Shown here: positions 9,939 to 23,277 of the stretch, one piece after another
Layout of the letters: every line of letters begins with the position of its first letter
Numbering within the stretch: position 1 is the first letter of the stretch
From: Cephalotus follicularis
Lineage: Eukaryota > Streptophyta > Magnoliopsida > Oxalidales > Cephalotaceae
NCBI GenBank assembly: GCA_001972305.1
Contig: BDDD01002030.1
Span: 62,001-126,000 of the forward strand
DNA: 64,000 bases
Direction of reading: 5' to 3'
Made by a program: the position numbers and the translations under genes
The notes under the pieces: model-generated
Databases searched by the model: none
Told to the model about the DNA's origin: nothing
What the model saw: only the letters and a program-made list of their open reading frames with translations

Positions 9939-11165
9939 TGTCACACCTCGTTTTCTAAGAGGACAACATTAAAGCGGTAAGGTAATCAGCACAACATAAT
10001 TCAGCTTATGCGATTTTACGTATAAACAAAACCTTGAGTAGCGGAAGCAATAACATGAAATAAGCTAAATTTAAATATGTATCACGCATCCCATACTACG
10101 TGTACCCAGAAGTTTATATAAAAAACCCAACATCAAAGTCGATCGCCCATAAACGGAGCGTGATAATACAGTACGAAATAAAATAAACCACGGTATCCAT
10201 CATTACATGACAGACATAAAAACCACGTTACAATAATCCAATTAACATAGTCATTGTTCATTAATCCAGTACATAAAATAAGAGAAACAATTCAGTCTTC
10301 TCCTTAAGACTCCTTGCGTGCTCCATATCAAATCCCACTCCATCAATCTGTTACAATAGGGGTTAACCTTTGTCCTCACTCGGCTAAGTGAATAAACTCA
10401 TAAATGCGTTTCGAGGTATATGATAATGAGTATCATGAATGAATGCATTACGATGCACTACAGTATATATATCGTAGTATATATATCGCAGTAAATACAT
10501 ATGTAAAATATATGCATGTTCACAGTACAGGTATAACCTCGTAAGGCTACATCAACACAAGCAGTAAGTATGTCCCAAAAGGAACCAGACAAACAAGTCG
10601 TCACGACCGTCACCACCTCCTGGCCCCAACGTCATGCACTCTTACCCCATCCCCGTTTGCGAACGGTTTGGGGCAAGTCATCCGTACAGGTTGCTTAGCA
10701 CGATGGCTAAACAATCAACATGTTATTAGCACATCGACTAATAATCAACAAGCACAAACACCGTACAGTACAAGTCAAGCAATAAAATATAATTACTTGA
10801 TCAAATATATTTGTTTAAAAATATATTACTCTTTTCTCAGGTTGTGATAAGTTATAAAACTTAAAACAATACAGTTTGATTGTGTAACCAATCCTTTAAA
10901 CATTTGACCGTCTTTGGAAAATACTTTCCCCAGTCATTTGAAAAAATATATATATTTGACAAATATACATTTTTGTACAATTAATGATTATAATAATCAT
11001 ACAAGCTTTTCAAAATGATTAACACTTTTTAGCAATCAACCACAATGCAATTCATAGTACAGTGATAATGCAAACATATGCTCAGAATGCATCTAGGATC
11101 GTTTGTAGAGTCGTTTCGGGTCTAACGTGTCCCATTCGAGTGAAATTTTTCCAAACAGGGGAATA

Positions 11166-11595
11166 AGCGTCGATATTTATCCCCTGGGCATCGACGTCTT
11201 TACCCTAAGGCACCAACACTTTGTGCAGTTATTACCAGACGGTTTAGGACCAAAGACATCAATGCTTTTCCAAAGACGTCGATGTCTTTATGATACCAGG
11301 AGGTATCAGTTTGCGAATCTTGATTCTAGGGGGAAGAATCCAAGCCTTAAACCTTCATACAAACAATATCGTTCTCTCATCGTGTAAGACATGCTACTGG
11401 TTATCATAATACGTAACCAGAACATCAATTCATGGGTAAAACATGCAGCCACAAGTGGGTAATTCACCATCTACAGTAAACACTACTGTTCTGCAAATAC
11501 CCAAAAAAGGCATCGATGTTTTTACTCAAACATCGATGTCTTTCGCATTCAAACACGAAGGCATCGACGTCTTTATGTAGGCGTCGACGTCTATT
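11166..11595. repeat. AAAGACRTCGAYGTCTTT palindrome cluster
   Basis: Seven or more copies including AAAGACGTCGATGTCTTT (11272-11289) and GGCGTCGACGTCTATT near 11580, irregularly spaced. Confidence 0.85.
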
Positions 11596-12237
11596 TAACC
11601 CAGAACGTCAATTCCATTGTTTTAACACACCAGGCCATTACCAAACCATCAATTACACAAACTAGTTCGAATATTCATGTAAATTACACATGCATGGGTA
11701 CTCCGTACATCACAGCAGTCATCACAACAAATCCAGATATTTCAATTCATCCATTAACATGCAATTCATCAATGGCACTTCATTATCTTAAAACTCAAAA
11801 TGCATGTATAAGATCATCACTTTCCCCTACCTTGTTGTTCCAAGTTAGGAACTAGAAAGTCCACCCCTTTAAGTCCTGTAATCTGGTCTCAGTAGCTTCA
11901 AGACTCATCCACAGTTCCAATCCCAGAAGCCCCAAGGTCCAAGGTCCAAGTGCTCAACAATGGTGGTTCTATCTTCTCTCTTTCTTTCTCTGTTCGGTCT
12001 CTTTTCCCCTCTCTCCCTCCTGTTTTGACTCCTTCCCTTTCCCTTTCTGCAGGTTGCAGAAAGAGATGGCACATCCTTTTGCATGCACCAGGTGAGGAAC
12101 ACGTTTTGGAGCATGCCTGGTAACACACCAGCATGTTCAACATGTTGCTTTGTGCATGTCAAGATGCCTGGATGATGTCTCAAAAGTTTCCCCATTGCAT
12201 GTTATTCTGTCAGTGCATAACGTGCCCGATATTCTTT

Positions 12238-12394
12238 TCAAAGACGTCGACGTCTTCCCTTAGATGTCGATGTCTTTTCCCTTTCATACGAGGGTGTCGA
12301 TGTCTTCGTCTACATCGACGTGCATGTACATGCATTCACGTGTGCCCCTGTTCCCATAGGCGTCGACGTCTTTCCAAAGACATCGACGCGTTTA
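12238..12394. repeat. AAAGACRTCGAYGTCTTT cluster near LTR end
   Basis: Copies include AAAGACGTCGACGTCTTC, GATGTCGATGTCTTTT, GGCGTCGACGTCTTT and AAAGACATCGACGCG. Confidence 0.85.
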
Positions 12395-12594
12395 TCCCAA
12401 AACTGCGTCGTTTTGCCTCTAATTGCATTATTTAACATTTCTTTAACATCCCAAACATTCCCTCTTCCAAAATCTAACCTTTTAAATTTTGGAAAGCATC
12501 ATCTAAGTCAGAAATTATGCCATTCTCATTAATTCAATAATAAGATTACACTTCAAATTGGAATGTTACAATAATGAAAATCCCGGGCGTTACA

Positions 12595-12605
12595 TCCACC
12601 CCTCC
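12595..12605 (-). promoter_or_regulatory. Polypurine tract of G2 copy A
   Basis: TCCACCCCTCC on the plus strand, directly inside the LTR; the same at 35350-35360 in copy B. Plus-strand priming site. Confidence 0.75.
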
Positions 12606-12639
12606 TTCAAGAAATTTCGTCCTCGAAATTAACACAATA

Positions 12640-13933
12640 CTAAAACAAATGCGGGTAACGTTCTCGGATATCATCATCGCTTTCTCAAGTCGCTTCATCC
12701 AGTCGATGAAATTGCCACTGAACCTTTACCATCGGAATGGTCCGGTTCCTCAATACTTGTGTCTTCCAATCCAAGATCCTCACAGGTGACTCCTGGCAGG
12801 AAAGATCATCCCTCACTGTAACCGAGTCACAATCCAGGACATGTGATGGATCTCTGATATAACCTCGTAGCATCGATACATGGAAGACATCATGTACACC
12901 CGACAAGGTAGGAGGCAAGGCTAGCTGATAAGCTACCTCACCAACCCCCTCCAGATTCTGAAAAGGACCAATATAGCATGGCGCTAACTTGCCCTTCTTC
13001 CCGAATCTTTGTACCCCTTTCCACGGAGATACCTTCAAAAACACGTAATCTCCAACATTGATGGTTAAGGCCTTCTCTTCACACTGTCGGCATAGCTCTT
13101 CTATCGACTCTGTGCTCCTAGCAACTTCTCTTTGATGAACTTGACTTTCTCCGAAGTCTCTTCCCCCAAATCTGACCCAAGCAATGGTCGTTCACCAACC
13201 TCGTCCCAACAAACGGGTGACCTACACTTCCTCCCATACAGTGCCTCGTATGGAGCCATACCAATACTTGCGTGATAGTTGTTATTATAAGAAAACTCTA
13301 TGAGAGGAATATGGTTTTCCCAGGTCCCATCAAAATCGATCACACAAGCCCAAAGCATATCCTCCAAGGTTTGGATGGTACGCTCTGACTGTCCATTGGT
13401 TTGACGATGCAAAGCAGTACTGAGATTCAATCTCATTCTGAAGGCTGTATGGAATCTCTTCCAGAAGTTGGGAGTGAAGATTGAATCCCTATCGCAAACG
13501 ATGCTCACTGGAACACCGTGCAGTCTCACAATCTCCTTCACATATAATTGACCCAACTTGCTTGCGGAATCAGTGACGTGTGTAGGCAAAAACTGTGCTG
13601 ATTTGGTGAGTCTATCAACAATAACCCACACGGCATTATGACGGTGCCTAGTCAGTGGAAATCCAGAAACAAAGTCCATCGTGATATGTTCCCATTTCCA
13701 CTCCGCCATTGGTAATGACTGCAATAGTCCCGCAGGTTTCTGGTCTTCGGCCTTGACCGTCTGGCAAGTCAAACACTTCGCGACGTATTCGGCAATCTTG
13801 CTCTTCATGCCGGGCCACCAGTATCTCATTTTCATATCTTGGTACATTTTGGTATTACTAGGATGGATACTATACCAGGACTTATGAGCCCCGTAAAGCC
13901 GCTCACTCTTCAACTCGCTATCATTCGGAAGAC
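12640..13933 (-). pseudogene. G2 copy A integrase and chromodomain-like C-terminus
   Basis: Minus-strand Ty3/gypsy integrase. In order: part of the zinc-binding region (YWWPGMK, CLTCQ near 13795-13770), DDE core with Asp in TMDFVSG, Asp in CDRDS and Glu in SERTIQTLEDM, then a frameshift near 13101 and a GPY/F-type segment (IGPFQ, VFHVSMLR, 13044-12850) ending in a chromodomain-like tail with IPMVKVQWQF. That tail places it with chromoviruses of the Tekay type. The integrase frame is fused at 13933/13934 to antisense EPRV sequence, so the first residues of the open frame (14000-13934) are not integrase. Confidence 0.85.
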
Positions 13934-15996
13934 CTTTTACAAAACATACCAAACCAATAACTTTATGTCCAATAATGCTATCATTTTTTACCCATTGCAA
14001 GTTATCGTGGATAATGTACTGGGATTATGTCATTGAGCAATCCCCTCGAATGATACCTAGACTCCACCGAAAATTCTGGACAAAATGGTGGAAGAAATAT
14101 GATTTATCTAAGTGCACTTCCGAAACCATTTTACAATCATTGAGATCCAATACTCATTAAGAACAACAATTTACCTTGACAAAAAGCCAAATAAATCATT
14201 TTCTCAATAAAATTAGGAAAAGATGAAGATTTCCTCACTGTTCATCAAAAGAGAAAAATAAAAGAAAAGGCCAAGAAAAAATAAATCATTCGGTTGAGAA
14301 AAATTTACTTGGACACTCCACTCATAAGGCAAGAAATTATTCAGCAACAGTGAAAATCCATTCAACAGCAACAGTTACCGCAATATAATTCAGTTACAAG
14401 CTACAACAATTCCACTTGGCAGAAAAAATACTATTCAGAAATAGTAACTCCACTCGCAAACGAGTTACTATTCAATAATAGTAAGTCTACTTGCAGACAA
14501 GTTACTATTCAACAATAGTAACTCCACTCGTTCAAACCTATAAAAGAAATGTTCATGCACACATTCAAGCATAGAAATTTTAGGAGAACATACGGGAGCT
14601 TCCACAAAAGCTACTCAACCACTCCATCACCCTACATTTGAAACCATTCCATTATTTTGTAACCACTCTTCCATAACCATTCATCCAATTGTAAACACTA
14701 TAAACACTCAGTTGTAACTGTCCTCCACCATTTTAGCTATTCCGTCATAGTTCCGACAACCATTTCACTATAAGTTCTGTATGTATTTGATGTAATTTTC
14801 GTTAACTATTCATTTAATTTTTTGATAATTGTTCACATATATAGCCACAATTCATTGATTTTTCCGGCAACTATTTTGGCTAACACTCTTTGAATTAAAG
14901 GCAATAAAATTTTAAATTCAATTTTATGTAACTAATCTATCGATATAGTCGGTTCAACCGCCTTACAGTGTGGAGAAAGTTAATCTTTATTTTATTTTGT
15001 TTAAGTTCCATCTTCTAGTGAGGACTACAGCCAGTGGTGTGTACTTTTAAAATTTTATTTATTTACTTTAAATTGTTCAAAAGGATCCATCTACCAGTGC
15101 GGACTACCGCCGGTTAGCGTGGAAACTTTTTCATTTAACTTCTCCAGTATTTTAAATTCACTTTATATTCTCTTTAATTTCAGCCATTTAAATTCCGTTT
15201 TAGTTACAGTCATTTCAATTCTTTATTTTCAGTCTTTACAATTATTTTCTCCTCCTACCGTTCTTTTTTTTGCTTTAATTTTTTTAATTTATCTGACTTT
15301 TATCTCGATTTAAATTACCTACTGCTTCTGGCCCCTAAATGGTATCAGAGCCAAAAACTTGAAACACTTATTTATTTTTAATTGAAATTAAAGTCTAGTT
15401 TCTAAACGTCTGAGTATGATGCCTTTTGAGATTACTCGAGGATAGTTCTTTCCTAGCAGTAGGTTGTTGGGGGTAGTAAGGGCAGATGGAGTGTAAGTTC
15501 TATTGGACCATCAGAAGTATATCTACGCTAGCTAGGGGGTTCATATATTTGGACGTAGTGAGATAAAACTTTAAAATCATTAATAAAGAATAAATTGTGC
15601 AGAGCTATGTCTTCACGTACCATTAGCGGTTATGAAACTAGTTATAATTCAAATAGAGATAAATAATTAGATGAAAGAATAAAATAATTGCAAAATTAGA
15701 AACCTCCAAAGATTTCTAATAAAGAAATTTATAAGTATAATCCATTTAGCTTTACTAAAAGAATTCAAACAATTGAACAGACTATAAAAATTACTAAGAC
15801 TTAACAAAATATTCAATTATTAGTTCAAAAAACCATTAAAAAGTGAGCAAAAAAGTTCAAGTATATTCGCATTGCTTTAGTTCAAGTAACAATTAAACCA
15901 TTAACAAGACAAGGTTTAAACACTTCTGTCCTGGTATGTCTCCACGGTGCCAGGCATTTAAATTTTGATGATTCTTTAATTAGAGCCATTGAAACA
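13934..15996 (+). pseudogene. EPRV second copy: ORF2 3' part, promoter, primer site, ORF1 start
   Basis: Repeats 6762-8896. The ORF2-like piece (13934-14290) has lost about 110 bases relative to copy A after 14190. The promoter has three rather than two TACTATT...AATAGTA hairpin units (about 14428-14520), TATA at 14539-14546, primer site at 15340-15352, and ORF1 ATG at 15607 followed by stops. The movement-protein block is split at 15996 by a solo LTR and resumes at 17018. Confidence 0.75.
15340..15352 (+). promoter_or_regulatory. EPRV primer binding site, second copy
   Basis: TGGTATCAGAGCC, complementary to initiator tRNA-Met, at the position equivalent to 8239-8251. Confidence 0.8.
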
Positions 15997-17017
15997 TGTT
16001 GACATTTATGTCTCAATTCCTAATTTTGATGATATCACATTTGCCACTAATGAGTTTGTTTTGTGCAAGATAAACAATAACACAAAGCAGATACAAATCG
16101 TTTTTAAACAAGCAAACTGTCGACACCCAAATTTAAAGTGGCGACACTTATGGGATTGTGAAATGTGAAGGCGTCGAGAGTTACATGAAAGAGTCGATCA
16201 CTAAAACGCTTATGGGATTGTGAAGTTTTTGAAGGCGTCGAGAGTTTACATAAAGAAGTCGACCACCAATACGCACAAAGCGCCAGCACTCAAAACTTGA
16301 AAGAAGTGATACTCTAGCACAAATCGGCAGCACTAAATTTTAAGGTGGCGACAGTATGAGCACAAGATGTCAGCACAAGAAGTCGACGCTTAAAATTAAG
16401 GCGGTGACACTTTGATCAAGAATTACGATAAGATGTTATCTTATCAACGCACAGTTTAAGGACAAAATTTCCTAATGTGCACCAAACGGCTACAAGACAC
16501 TACAACGGCTATTTCATTATCCTATCGCCAGAAAACAGTATAAATAGGCACAAGAACAACCAAGAAAAATTATCCAAGTTACACAAACAATTATAGCATT
16601 ATTTTGAGTTGTTCTTGTCTTATTTCAAGTTATTGTTGTGAGAAAATTTAGTCTATATCAAGCCTTTGAGAGGTGATACAAAAAGCTATTCATTCTTGTA
16701 TTTTGTTCAAATATTTGAGGGGAGTGAACCCTTGTATGTGTGATTGAGGTCAATCACGATTATTGTATTCGAGGTCGGATACTAGTGAAAAATAAAGGAG
16801 GTCCTTGAGAAAAGTGGACGTAGGCAAGAGATTAAGCCGAACCACTATAAACTGTGTTTGCATTCCTCTACTCTATCTCTTTACTTTCTTAAGTATAACT
16901 GTTTAATATAATTGTTATTTTTTAATTGTTGGTCTAATTTCTATTGTTGGCTTATTCCTCGAAAAAGTTCATAATTTATTTAAAGTCTACAATTCACCCC
17001 CCTCTTGTAGTCTTTCA
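15997..17017 (+). mobile_element. Solo LTR of a Sirevirus-like copia element
   Basis: Starts TGTTGACATTTATGTCTCAA and ends CCCCCCTCTTGTAGTCTTTCA, the same start and end style as the C2 LTRs. Flanked by the 5-base duplication AAACA (15992-15996 and 17018-17022). The sequence is absent from the matching place in copy A (near 8897), so the empty site is visible. It contains a TATAAATAGG box near 16540 and scattered GTCGAC / GGCGTCGAGAG motifs at 16117-16390. 1021 bases, no internal coding region. Confidence 0.9.
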
Positions 17018-17141
17018 AAACAAGTCTATGCAATGGATCTGTCTACTTTGATGGGTATCCAGATTTAATTATTTCCTTAACTGATAAAAATATTTTAGAA
17101 ACCTTAACAATCAACATTAAGCTCCATGGTTACAATATGTT
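17018..17141 (+). pseudogene. EPRV movement-protein fragment after the solo LTR
   Basis: Continuation of the block broken at 15996 (SLCNG, VYFDG), ending at the same viral/flank edge as copy A (9013). Confidence 0.7.
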
Positions 17142-17308
17142 ACCTGAGCAACATTTTGAAGATTCGATAAATAACCGGTTATGAGCTCAAAGAGTGTGTT
17201 GTGACTTGTTAGCTGAGCAAATATCCAGTTGAACGCTCAAATAAATAACACTCACCTCATAAATCATAATGCACTACCTCTCAAAAACTTAGCAAATAAA
17301 AACTCAAA

Positions 17309-17349
<41 letters not shown>

Positions 17350-17683
17350 GATCTCTCTCCACACCTCTCCCTGCTCGATCTACAACTCTCTATATCTCTC
17401 AAATAAAAACTTCATCATCATCTCTCTCTTCAGCTCTCTCTCCCCGATCTACCTCCCCTGTTCGCTCTACAACCTTTTCTCCCTCTCTCTCTCCACAAAC
17501 TCTCTCCCCAAAAGGCCTTGAAAACAGATCGAGTAACGCCTCAAAACATGCCTTGAGTGCCATTCTCTCCCTTTTTTTCATTTTCGGGTCAGGTCTCCAT
17601 TTAATTTGACCCGACCCGATTTTGGTATGGCCTACTAAACTCTATCTCCCTCGCCCCTTTCGGTTTTGGGTCGGCATTGGACG
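17142..17683. other. Non-viral flank, second copy (left part)
   Basis: Matches 9014-9567 apart from a shorter microsatellite. It is interrupted after CGGCATTGGACG by element G1 and resumes at 32488. No gene recognised. Confidence 0.6.
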
Positions 17684-19836
17684 TGTCACACCCCATTATT
17701 CAGATTCCAGTATAGAGGAATAATCATAAAATAATATTCCAGCAACAATTCATAAATAAATTTGCGGAAGCATTCGATAAGCCAGAATATAAAGACAAGC
17801 CGTCCGCACGTATCCCATACTACATGCTGGTACAATCTAACAGTTATCCTCGTACAGAAGGAAATACAATAGTACACGGAGTGTGATCCGTTCGATACAA
17901 TACAAATTACAGTACATCATAAAAAAATAACAACCTTAAGATAGAAGATAGAAGCTCTCCAAACATCAGCAGGGATCTCCGTTCGTCCATGCTTAATCTG
18001 AAATTGTAGGGGTTAGCCGTTGTCCTCACTTGGCTAAGAAGGAAGATAATGTATGGTAAGGAATATATGGATGCAACATGTATGACATTTTATAATTAAA
18101 ATATCATTTAGATGTGCCAATATATATAAGCAATCATGCCAAGTGGCCATAGACAGTACATATGCAAGAATACCGCACAAGGGTACAATCAATCAGTCCA
18201 GTAGTTTGTCCGAAGACCAGTATTGGGCTCAAGACGTCGCTAACCCCTAGCCTACGTCGAACCACCTAGCTATCACCCCAACTCCGCTGATGATAGGAGG
18301 TAAACAGTGATGCCGGCATTTAGCGAGCAGTTAACAATCAAGCTCTGCATTTGCAAGCAGTTTTGGTGTTAATAACACTAAAACAGTATACACTATATGA
18401 TGGTAGCATATACAATTCAATAACAGTACAAGACAGTAGCAATTCAATCAATATTATGTATTTTTTTTTACCCAGGACAGTCGACTGCTCTCAAGAACAG
18501 TCGGGTGCTTTGGTTGAGTAGTCGACTGCTTTGCCTTAGCAGTCGACTAGATAGGGTTGAGTAGTCGACTATCATGAAGAACAGTCGACTGCTTCTGCCC
18601 AGAAATGCAGGCAGTAGCAGTTTGTATGCAATTCAATGTCCAATTCCACACATGCAATCATACAAGAAATAACATACATGATATGCATAAAATATCTTCC
18701 ATAACATATCATTACCCCTACCTTAAATTGCTATCCCAAGATCAATTGGAGTTGATCTTTCTCTTTGTGCTTTCCAAGCTTTTCACCAGTAATCTTTCAA
18801 TTCCAGCAGAATCAATCTATGCATGTTTGTTTATGAACACATGCATCAGTACCAGTAAGTTTCAGTAACACTAACAGTGGTTAATCATTAGTCCATCAAG
18901 TCTTAACTTCCTTTTTCAATTTCCTTTTGAATTCTATGTCAAGTATCATTCAATCTCGGATTCATTGATCTTAAGTGTGTTGATAGAAGATGCTTATTTA
19001 CATTGAGGAAACTAGTAAGCATATCCTGACCTTAACATCAACTATAATCCAATCTAGAGGTTATAGTCACCATTTCCACTTGATCCATTTACCAATTTCC
19101 ATTTCAATTCTAGAATCTGTTATCTTTAATTATGTTAACATAAGGTATTCAACATTCTCCTAGTTATTTTATCATCACATGGCAGTGAGCTCGAGTTTAG
19201 AAACTTACCAAGAGTCCAAAGCTTCCAAGTCTCCTTCTTGAGCTCTCTACAATTCCTCAATGCAAGCGTAACAAACCCACTCTTTATTCAGTGTTTTTCT
19301 AACACTCTTACACAGTTCTAACAGCTGATATAAGTCTCAAAGACTTTTGAATTCGTCAGATTCCTTTTCTAAGTCACATGCACTCCTTTTTCTCTCTTCT
19401 TTCCATCACATGCATCCCTCTCCTCACCTTTCTCTCATTACTTTTCAGTTGGTAGGTTGTAGGTCTGCAGAGAACATGCAAGCATTCACTTTGGATTTTA
19501 TGGTAGGTGGTGAACGCATGTGCCACACCTACACACCTGTCATTCTTGTCACTGCACATGCCAGAAGTCTTTCCTGTACCAATCCAGTCGGTTGTCTTCA
19601 ACTGGAAGTCGACTGCCCACAACAAGCATCAGACAGTCGACTGTTGCCCTGCGACAGTCGGCTGTTTGAGCTGGTTTAGGGTTTCTTAAGTTTGATACTT
19701 CACCAATAGTACATCCATTCATCCCAAGCATTTACCAAACACAGAAATTATAGTAATTGGACATTAAATTCAAGTAAGTGTACATTTTATTAAATCAATA
19801 TTACAATGTACACGAATTGAATTTGCGGTTATTACA
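17684..19836 (-). mobile_element. G1 3' LTR
   Basis: 2153 bases, TGTCACACCCC to GCGGTTATTACA. CAGTCGRCTG clusters at 18477-18593 (six copies) and 19585-19673 (four). The polypurine tract follows at 19837-19849. Confidence 0.9.
18477..18593. repeat. CAGTCGACTG cluster in G1 3' LTR
   Basis: Six copies, mostly the fully palindromic form CAGTCGACTG or TAGTCGACTG. The same cluster is in the 5' LTR at 25375-25495. Confidence 0.9.
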
Positions 19837-19849
19837 TTCCCCCCTCCTT
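19837..19849 (-). promoter_or_regulatory. G1 polypurine tract
   Basis: TTCCCCCCTCCTT on the plus strand, directly inside the 3' LTR. Confidence 0.75.
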
Positions 19850-19882
19850 ACAGAAAATTCGTCCTCGAATTTAGTCCTTACA

Positions 19883-22800
19883 TTACATTTCGAACAAGTG
19901 GGGAAATGTCTCCCTCATTTCGTCCTCACGCTCCCACCTAGCTTCCTCCGCTCCGTGAAAAAGCCACAACACTTTTACCATAGGGATGGTCTTGTTCCTT
20001 AGAAAATTTTCCATTCAATCCACTATCCTCGTCGGCCTTTCATCATAAGTCAATCTAGGGCTAATGAATCCAGGGTCGTAGCTCAAAATGTGAGATGGGT
20101 CGGGTACGTATTTCCGTAACATGGAAACATGAAATACGTTATGTACGTCCGACAAGCTAGGCGGTAGTGCAACCTGATATGCTACCTCCCCCACTCTCTC
20201 CAGTATCTCGTAAGGTCCAATATACCTTGGAGCCAACTTCCCTTTAAGGCCAAAACGGTGTATCCCTTTCGAAGGCGAGATCTTCAGGAAAACATGATCT
20301 CCTTTTTCAAACTCTAGCTTCCTCCTCTTGCTATCGGCGTAACTCTTCTACCGACTTTGTGTAGCTAGCAGTTTCTTCTTGATCATCTCCACTTTATCAG
20401 TTGTCTCTTGTACTAGGTCTGGTCCAAGCACTTGTCTCTCACCTACCTCGTCCCAGCAAATAGGCGATCTGCACTTCCTCCCGTACAAAGCTTCATAGGG
20501 AGCCATTCCAATGCTGGTGTGAAAACTGTTATTGTAAGAGAATTCAATCAATGCCAGATGATCCTCCCAACTCCCAGCAAAATCAATCATACAAGCCCGT
20601 AGCATATCCTCCAGAGTCTGAATAGTACGCTCGGACTGTCCGTCAGTCTGTGGATGAAATGCAGTGCTGAAGTTCAAGGTTGTTCCCATCGCCACTTGGA
20701 ACTTCTTCCAGAACCTTGAAGTAAATCTAGCATCTCGGTCGCAGAAGATACTGACCGGCACCCCATGCAATCTTACTATCTCCCGGATATACAATCGAGC
20801 AAGCTTCTCGATAGAATATGTCATGTTCATCGGAAGGAAGTGAGCAGACTTAGTAAGTCTGTCCACTACTACCCACACTGCTTCATGCTGATTCCGTGAC
20901 CTCGGTAATCCTGATACGAAGTCCATGGTCACATGCTCCCATTTCCATTCAACCACTGGTAGCGATTGTAGCAGTCCTGCAGGTTTCTGATGTTCAGCCT
21001 TCACTCTCTGACAGGTCAAACATCTTGCTACATATTCGGCAATTCCTCTCTTCATGCCACTCCACCAGTAGTTCTTTTTCAGGTCGTGCCATATCTTGTA
21101 ACTTCCTGGGTGAACACTGTACTTCGATTTGTGAGCTTATTGCAGTAGCTCATTCTTGAGGCTCTCGTCATCCAGAACACATATCCTTCCTCGGAACCTT
21201 AATATGCCATCAGTATGAATGGAGAACTCAGAATCAGGGTCTAGGTTCTCACGAATATTCCATAATTTAGAATCACTATATTGAGCAGTCAGAATATGCT
21301 CCAGAAGTTCCGGTTGTGCTCTCATACTTGCCACTATGACTCCACGGGAAACCATGAACGGATTCCATCTCTGAAACTCCTCCAATAGCTTCCACCGTGA
21401 AACCATTGCTCCAGGAATCATTGCCTTGCGACTCAGCGCATCAGCCACTACATTCGCCTTCCCCGGGTGGTATTGAATATTACAGTTGTAATAATTGAAG
21501 AATTCCACCCATCGCCTCTGTCTCATGTTGAGCTCCTTCTGGGAAAACAGATACTTCAAGCTCTTATGATCAGTGAAGATCTCAAACTGAGCACCATAGA
21601 GGTAGTGCCTCCATTTCTGCAAAGCAAACACTATGGCTGCCAACTCAAGATCGTGTACGGGATAATTTTCCTCGTACAGCTTTAACTTCCTTGATGCGTA
21701 GGCAATCACTCTGCCATGCTGCATAAGTACGCATCCCAATCCTTTCCCAGAAGCATCTGTGTAGACAGTAAAACCCTCATTACCTTCCGGTAATGCCAAC
21801 ACTGGAGCCGAAATCAACCGACTCTTTAACTCTTGGAATCTCGCTTCATAGGAATCATCCCACACAAAACTGGACTTCTTCTGAGTCAACTGTGTCAGTG
21901 GTGTTGCAAGTTTCAAAAATCCCTTGATGAATCTTCGGTAGTAGCCAGCCAATCCCAAGAAAGTATGAACCTCCGTCACGTTCTTCGGTTGGGGCCAATC
22001 AACAATACTTTCTACCTTCGAAGGGTCCACTGACAATCCTTCACTTGACACAATGTGACCTAGGAAAGTCACATGGTCCAGCCAAAATTCACACTTGCTG
22101 AATTTGGCGTATAGTTGTTCCTTCCGTAGTGTGTGCAATAAAATTCTCAAATGCTGAATGTGTTCCTTAGTGCTCTTTGAGTATATCAGGATGTCATCTA
22201 AGAATATGACGACAAACTGGTCCAGGTAAGGTTGGAACACTTTGTTCATTAGACACATAAAGGCTGTAGGAGCATTTTTCAAACCAAACGGTAGTATCAG
22301 AAATTCGTAATGCCCATATCTGGTTCGAAATGCGGTTTTCTCCACATCACCTTCTCTGATCCTCAACTGATGATAACCTGTTCTTAGGTCAAGTTTGGAA
22401 AATACAGTTGAGCCTTGCAATTGGTCGAACAACTCCTCAACATGTGGCAGAGGATACTTGTTCTTCATAGTCACCTGATTGAGCAGCCTGTAATCAATGC
22501 ATAGCCGCATCGATCCATCTTCATTTTGAACAAACAGAACCGGTGCTCCCCACGGTGATACACTTGGTCTGATAAAGCCCTCGTCAAGATAATCCTGCAA
22601 TTTAACTTTCAACTCTTTTAGTTCGGTCGGAGCCATTCAGTACGGTGCTCTGGATATAGGAGCAGTCCATGCTACAAATCAATACTGAACTCTATATCCC
22701 GCTCCGGTGGCAACGAAGTGAGTTCGTCTGGAAACACATCAGGAAATTCACATACAACAGGCAATTGTTCAAAACTAGGCGTACCTTTCGTATGATCGAT

Positions 22801-23277
22801 CACATACGCCAAATAGCCTTCGCATCCTTGCTTGAGATACTTCTGTGCTCGTGTATGTGAAATGATCAGAGCAGTAACATTCTTCTCCCCGATAAACTTG
22901 CACTCAGTCCCATCTTGTAGATAAAATGTCATCATCTTGTTGTAGCAATCAACACAAGCATGATGAGTATACAGCCAGTCCATCCCCAAGATTACATCAA
23001 AATCTCGGATTGGTAGTACTATCAGGTCAGCAGGTAATTCAATTCCAGCTATCACGATTTCACAGTCTTTCATAACAGTATCAGATAAAAGACAAGTACC
23101 TACAGGAGTACTCACCTCCAATACATAAGGCAGTCTAGAAGTAACACCATGCAATTTGTGAGCAAATTCAGATGCAATGAATGAATGCGTCACACCAGGA
23201 TCAATCAATACATGAGCTAATATGCTAGATAAGTAAATAGTACCTCCCACAACAGTAATAGATTCTGGCACATCATC
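19883..23277 (-). pseudogene. G1 pol: protease, reverse transcriptase, RNase H, integrase, chromodomain-like tail
   Basis: Domains on the minus strand: aspartic protease (23271-22672, active site LIDPG followed by VTHSFI); reverse transcriptase (22636 to about 21830; catalytic FLDD near 22204-22193); RNase H (about 21780-21430; VYTDASG and [20 protein letters not shown]); integrase (21055-20348; Asp in TMDFVSG, Asp in CDRDARF, Glu in SERTIQTLEDM); GPY/F segment (20236-20015) and a chromodomain-like tail with IPMVKV, ending near 19883. Breaks: stop between protease and RT (near 22637), stop after RNase H (21137), stop near 20347 with a shift before the GPY/F part, stop near 20014. Order RT-RH-INT is Ty3/gypsy; the tail and RT text fit Tekay. 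Confidence 0.9.

Larger units (their letters stand above)
9939..12594 (-). mobile_element. G2-family LTR (3' LTR of truncated element, copy A)
   Basis: Begins TGTCACACCTCG and ends GGGCGTTACA, 2656 bases. The polypurine tract follows at 12595-12605 (read on minus as GGAGGGGTGGA), so this is the 3' LTR of a minus-strand Tekay-type element. It is preceded by AGGGACCAA, as the copy B LTR is by AGGGACCAG, showing a single insertion duplicated later. Palindrome clusters lie at 11166-11595 and 12238-12394. No 5' LTR remains in copy A. Confidence 0.85.
6762..13933 (+). repeat. Tandem segmental duplication, copy A
   Basis: From 6762 (CTTTTACAAAACATACC) the sequence runs through the EPRV, the flank, the G2 LTR and the 3' end of G2 pol to 13933, and then returns to the 6762 text at 13934. 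Copy B starts at 13934 and continues through the same order, ending beyond 36686 where G2 pol continues past the copy A breakpoint (CATTCGGAAGAC). So the duplication took in a G2 element already inserted in the flank. Confidence 0.85.

Noticed and set aside
22672-23271. Protease of G1 with DPG instead of DSG as a broken active site
   Set aside because: From memory DPG is common in Tekay-type proteases, so it is not good evidence of damage.
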